Source of the DNA: Pseudoalteromonas sp049257235
GTDB taxonomy: Bacteria > Pseudomonadota > Gammaproteobacteria > Enterobacterales > Alteromonadaceae
Assembly (NCBI RefSeq): GCF_049257235.1
Contig: NZ_JBMMUF010000008.1
Span: 62,001 to 126,000, forward strand
Reading direction: 5' to 3'
Length of the DNA stretch: 64,000 nucleotides
Of this stretch, positions 61,556-64,000 are shown in pieces. The first letter of the stretch is position 1. Every line of letters starts with the position of its first letter. The notes beneath the pieces were generated by a model. That model did not search any database. It had not been told where the DNA came from and saw only the letters and a program-made list of their open reading frames with translations. Position numbers and translations under genes: made by a program.

Positions 61556-62929
61556 ATGTTCGACTTTTTATCCGCTTCTTCCCCTGCACTGCTAGCATGC
61601 CTTGCTGGTTTTAGCCTTACTACCGGTTATCTTGTTTTACGCGTGCGCCGTCTGAAAATGCAATTAGTCTCTGCGACTGGGCACCACCAACAGCAACTCA
61701 CAGATTTAAACAATCAACTAGAGCATGCACACCATCGTTACAGTGAGGCACAACAACAAGTTGCAGCGGAGCGTGACTCAGCGAATCAATTACAACAAAA
61801 AGTGACCTTACTCCATGGCCGATATGAATCACTAAAAGCAACTCTGGAGCAAAAAGAAAGTCACTTTGCACAGCAGTTAGCCTTACTTCAAGAATCAAAA
61901 GAGACCTTAAAACAAGAATTTTCTGTATTGGCGAATAAATTGTTTGAGGACAAGTCGAAACAGTTTAAAGACTTGAATCAAGAAAGTATTGAGCAACTTC
62001 TCAAACCCGTGCAAGGTGAGCTCAAAGGTTTTCGCGATAAAATGGAGCACATTCATAGCCAAGAGTTGCAACAGCGCGCAGCGTTAAAAACAGAGCTTGT
62101 GCATCTGCAAAAACTCAATCAGTCAATCACAGAGCAAGCTGAGCGCCTCTCTAACGCCCTACAAGGACAAAAGAAGACTCAGGGTAACTGGGGCGAGTTG
62201 ATGCTAGAAAACGTCTTAGACAGCGCTGGGCTGCGTTTAAATGAAGATTACCGCCGTGAAGTGAGCTTAGAGTCCGAACAAGGCCGATTCCGCCCTGATG
62301 TTGTCGTTTATTTGCCGCAACAGCGTCATATCGTTATTGACGCTAAAACGTCACTGAACGCCTATACCCGTTATGTTAACGCCGAATCTGAGTTTGAGGC
62401 GGCACAAGCGCTGGCCGATCATGTTCAGGCCGTCAACGATCGTATTAATGAATTAGCAGCGAAAGATTACTATCGCCTAGAGCAGCTAAACTCGCCTGAA
62501 GTAGTCATTATGTTTGTGCCCATAGAAAGTGCGTTTGTTGAAGCCCTAAAGTTTCAACCTGATTTGTATCAACGCGCAATTGAAAAGAATATTTTGGTTG
62601 CAACGCCGACCACGTTACTTACCAGCCTCAACATTGTTAAGCAGCTATGGCGCTTCGAAAGCCAATCAAAACATACTCAAGAACTAGCAAAACGCGCAGA
62701 GCGATTTTACAACAAGCTCAATAGTTTCTTGGTATCTATGGAAGGCGTTGGAAAGCAGTTAGACAAAGCGCGTGAAACCTACGATAAAGCCTTCGCGCAA
62801 TTATACAGTGGTAAAGGTAACCTCATTAAACAGGCGAATGACTTCAAGGAACTCGGTGTTGCTGTGCAAAAAGAATTACCCGAATCACTGACTGAAAAGG
62901 CGGAACTTGAATTAAAACAATGTGATTAG
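61556..62929 (+). CDS. rmuC: DNA recombination protein RmuC
   Basis: A 457-aa protein of the RmuC family, which limits inverted-repeat recombination in E. coli and carries a nuclease-like fold. A single N-terminal membrane helix (ALLACLAGFSLTTGYLVL) is followed by a long coiled coil (~35-200, rich in Gln and Glu). The RmuC core follows: KKTQGNWGELMLENVLDSAGL, RFRPDVVVYLPQQRHIVIDAKTSLNAYTRYV, VVIMFVPIESAFVEAL and LVATPTTLLTSLNIVKQLWRFE. The IDAK motif resembles the PD-(D/E)XK active site. Length is normal. The next gene is convergent, with no gap. Confidence 0.95.
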   Translation: MFDFLSASSPALLACLAGFSLTTGYLVLRVRRLKMQLVSATGHHQQQLTDLNNQLEHAHHRYSEAQQQVAAERDSANQLQQKVTLLHGRYESLKATLEQKESHFAQQLALLQESKETLKQEFSVLANKLFEDKSKQFKDLNQESIEQLLKPVQGELKGFRDKMEHIHSQELQQRAALKTELVHLQKLNQSITEQAERLSNALQGQKKTQGNWGELMLENVLDSAGLRLNEDYRREVSLESEQGRFRPDVVVYLPQQRHIVIDAKTSLNAYTRYVNAESEFEAAQALADHVQAVNDRINELAAKDYYRLEQLNSPEVVIMFVPIESAFVEALKFQPDLYQRAIEKNILVATPTTLLTSLNIVKQLWRFESQSKHTQELAKRAERFYNKLNSFLVSMEGVGKQLDKARETYDKAFAQLYSGKGNLIKQANDFKELGVAVQKELPESLTEKAELELKQCD

Positions 62930-63079
62930 TTATTCAGCTTTTGTCCGTGCAAGTTGCACGATGCCGATAATAAAAAACAGACTTGCCAACACATAGAGTG
63001 CCCAAAACTCACCAAGCAGTGCTGCGCCTGTGAACGCCGCTGCACTGCAAATAAACAGCCATCCTGATAGCTTTACCAT
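62930..63079 (-). CDS. Small membrane protein of 49 residues
   Basis: A short ORF reading MVKLSGWLFICSAAAFTGAA and on to IIGIVQLARTKAE. AGGGAAGG lies 3-4 bases before the ATG, a strong ribosome site. Two hydrophobic helices are predicted (~6-20 and ~26-43), with a positively charged C-terminus. Its stop codon begins directly after the rmuC stop on the other strand. I do not recognise a family. The codon pattern and ribosome site make it a likely real gene. Confidence 0.6.
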   Translation of the reverse strand: MVKLSGWLFICSAAAFTGAALLGEFWALYVLASLFFIIGIVQLARTKAE

Positions 63080-63213
63080 TGCCCTTCCCTAGTCTCTTTT
63101 TGCGTAACCTGTTGTTTCTAAATTAAAAACAGGGGCGTAAACCCCCTTTACACTTCATAAAAGTGTCATTTAACTACTCTATTCTTGGCTCAAAAATAAA
63201 CATGGGCTAACAC

Positions 63214-64000
63214 ATGAACACGCATCATCAACCCTCTTGGACTCAGCAGCTAAATGAACTTCAAAGTGTAGTGCAAAATAAATACGGCATCGAAATTATT
63301 GCCGAAAAATTTAATCGTAATGAATCTTATCGCACTCTCGTGCTTAGCGAGTTAACTTTGCTAGAAGACCCAGTGGTAAATGATATTATTGCAGCAATAA
63401 AAAAGTCCCACCACACGCCAACTCAAAGCTCAACCCCCTCTAGTGCCAAAGGCACAATCTCGCGGTCTATTTTAGTAACAGGATTGTTAGTGACACTTGT
63501 TGTGTTTATCGCCTCTTATTTCTTGTTGTTTACTAATCAGTTGCAGCCGATTAAAGAGTCAAAGCAAATGGCACCGCAACAGCCTGTGAGTAAAGTGAGT
63601 GAGCGCTCTGCCAAGGCACCTCTAATGCAACCCAAATTGGCTTTTCATATTCATGGTTCAAATACAATTGGTGAAAAACTTGCTCCGGCGTTGTTACAAA
63701 GCTACTTAGAACAAAAAGGAGCAACCGACCTTACATGGCATCAAGGTGATACAAGTGTGGAGCGCGAATTGTTTTATAAATTAGATGACAAGCCATATTT
63801 TATAGAGCTTCATGCCCATGGTTCTAGCACGGGGTTTGCTGATATCCTCTCTGGAAGTGCTGATATGGCCATGTCATCTCGACAAGTGAAAGCCAAAGAG
63901 GTCGAACAACTCAAACATCAGTTTGGAGATTTTTCGCAAGTCGGTAATGAACACATTATTGGGCTTGATGGCTTGGCGGTCATAGTGAATCAAAATAACC
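63214..64000 (+). CDS. Membrane-anchored PstS-like substrate-binding protein (3' end outside window)
   Basis: At least 262 codons, open to the window end. A cytoplasmic N-terminal segment of ~85 residues is followed by one membrane helix (~86-107, SILVTGLLVTLVVFIASYFLLF), a Gln/Pro/Lys linker, and a periplasmic domain beginning LAFHIHGSNTIGEKLAPALLQSYLEQKGA. GSNTIGE and HGSSTGFADILSGSADMAMSSRQVKAKEVEQL follow the phosphate-binding PstS pattern. Unlike transport PstS it is membrane-tethered with a cytoplasmic tail, so it may be a sensor or, as in related proteins, carry an OmpA-like domain further on. This cannot be seen here. Confidence 0.8.
   Translation, partial: MNTHHQPSWTQQLNELQSVVQNKYGIEIIAEKFNRNESYRTLVLSELTLLEDPVVNDIIAAIKKSHHTPTQSSTPSSAKGTISRSILVTGLLVTLVVFIASYFLLFTNQLQPIKESKQMAPQQPVSKVSERSAKAPLMQPKLAFHIHGSNTIGEKLAPALLQSYLEQKGATDLTWHQGDTSVERELFYKLDDKPYFIELHAHGSSTGFADILSGSADMAMSSRQVKAKEVEQLKHQFGDFSQVGNEHIIGLDGLAVIVNQNN

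Noticed and set aside
1..64000. CRISPR arrays, tRNA or rRNA genes, complete insertion sequences or prophage
   Set aside because: No regular repeat-spacer pattern, cloverleaf, rRNA-like sequence, transposase or phage structural gene was seen by reading; a covariance-model search would be needed to exclude small RNAs.

Overview
The window looks like a marine gammaproteobacterium of the Alteromonadales, most like Pseudoalteromonas. Reasons: many c-di-GMP and sensory proteins, secreted subtilases with P-domains and PKD repeats, a TonB receptor, and E. coli-like housekeeping genes (fadD, rnd, minCDE, ycgL, ycgN, yegS, asd, ydiJ, ppsA-ppsR, rmuC). The organism call is an inference from gene content only.

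Layout. 1-13 kb: housekeeping (fadD 3' end, rnd, minCDE, ycgL-mltB-like, ycgN, yegS, FucP/GluP-type sugar permease, asd) plus small accessory genes. 13-25 kb: periplasmic solute-binding proteins, a large HD-GYP sensor, and a secreted protease cluster: one intact S8 protease, one S8 protease broken by a 2-bp frameshift, and a stand-alone P-domain protein. 25-41 kb: signalling. A TPR histidine kinase with its OmpR-type regulator lies divergent to an overlapping yfiR / CHASE-HAMP-PAS-GGDEF-EAL / TonB-receptor operon. Next come a broken cold-shock/excalibur gene, a triple-PAS GGDEF-EAL protein and a hybrid histidine kinase. 41-52 kb: Ysc84-type lipoprotein, orphan tyrosine recombinase, cation/proton antiporter, ydiJ, ppsA/ppsR and class II DAHP synthase, so PEP synthesis and its first shikimate use sit side by side.

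52-58 kb is the most notable part. A plasmid/chromid-type replication module holds a winged-helix-like Rep initiator, about ten 20-bp GATC-containing iterons, three DnaA boxes, an AT-rich stretch and a P1-type parAB. Next to Rep is a Tus homologue. Three copies of a 13-bp Ter-like sequence lie around it: two face the origin, and one of opposite polarity overlaps the tus leader. By E. coli Tus-Ter polarity this makes a fork trap of less than 1 kb about 2.3-2.9 kb from the origin. It should stop the leftward fork at once, stop forks arriving from the other side, and so give unidirectional replication. The neighbours (min, fadD/rnd, ydiJ, ppsA/ppsR) are usually chromosomal and often terminus-proximal in E. 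coli. The window is therefore either a chromid carrying such genes or a chromid/plasmid origin fused near a chromosome terminus.

58-64 kb: SWIM-SNF2 helicase, rmuC, a small membrane protein, and the start of a PstS-like membrane-anchored binding protein cut by the window end. No rRNA, tRNA, CRISPR array or complete insertion sequence was seen.
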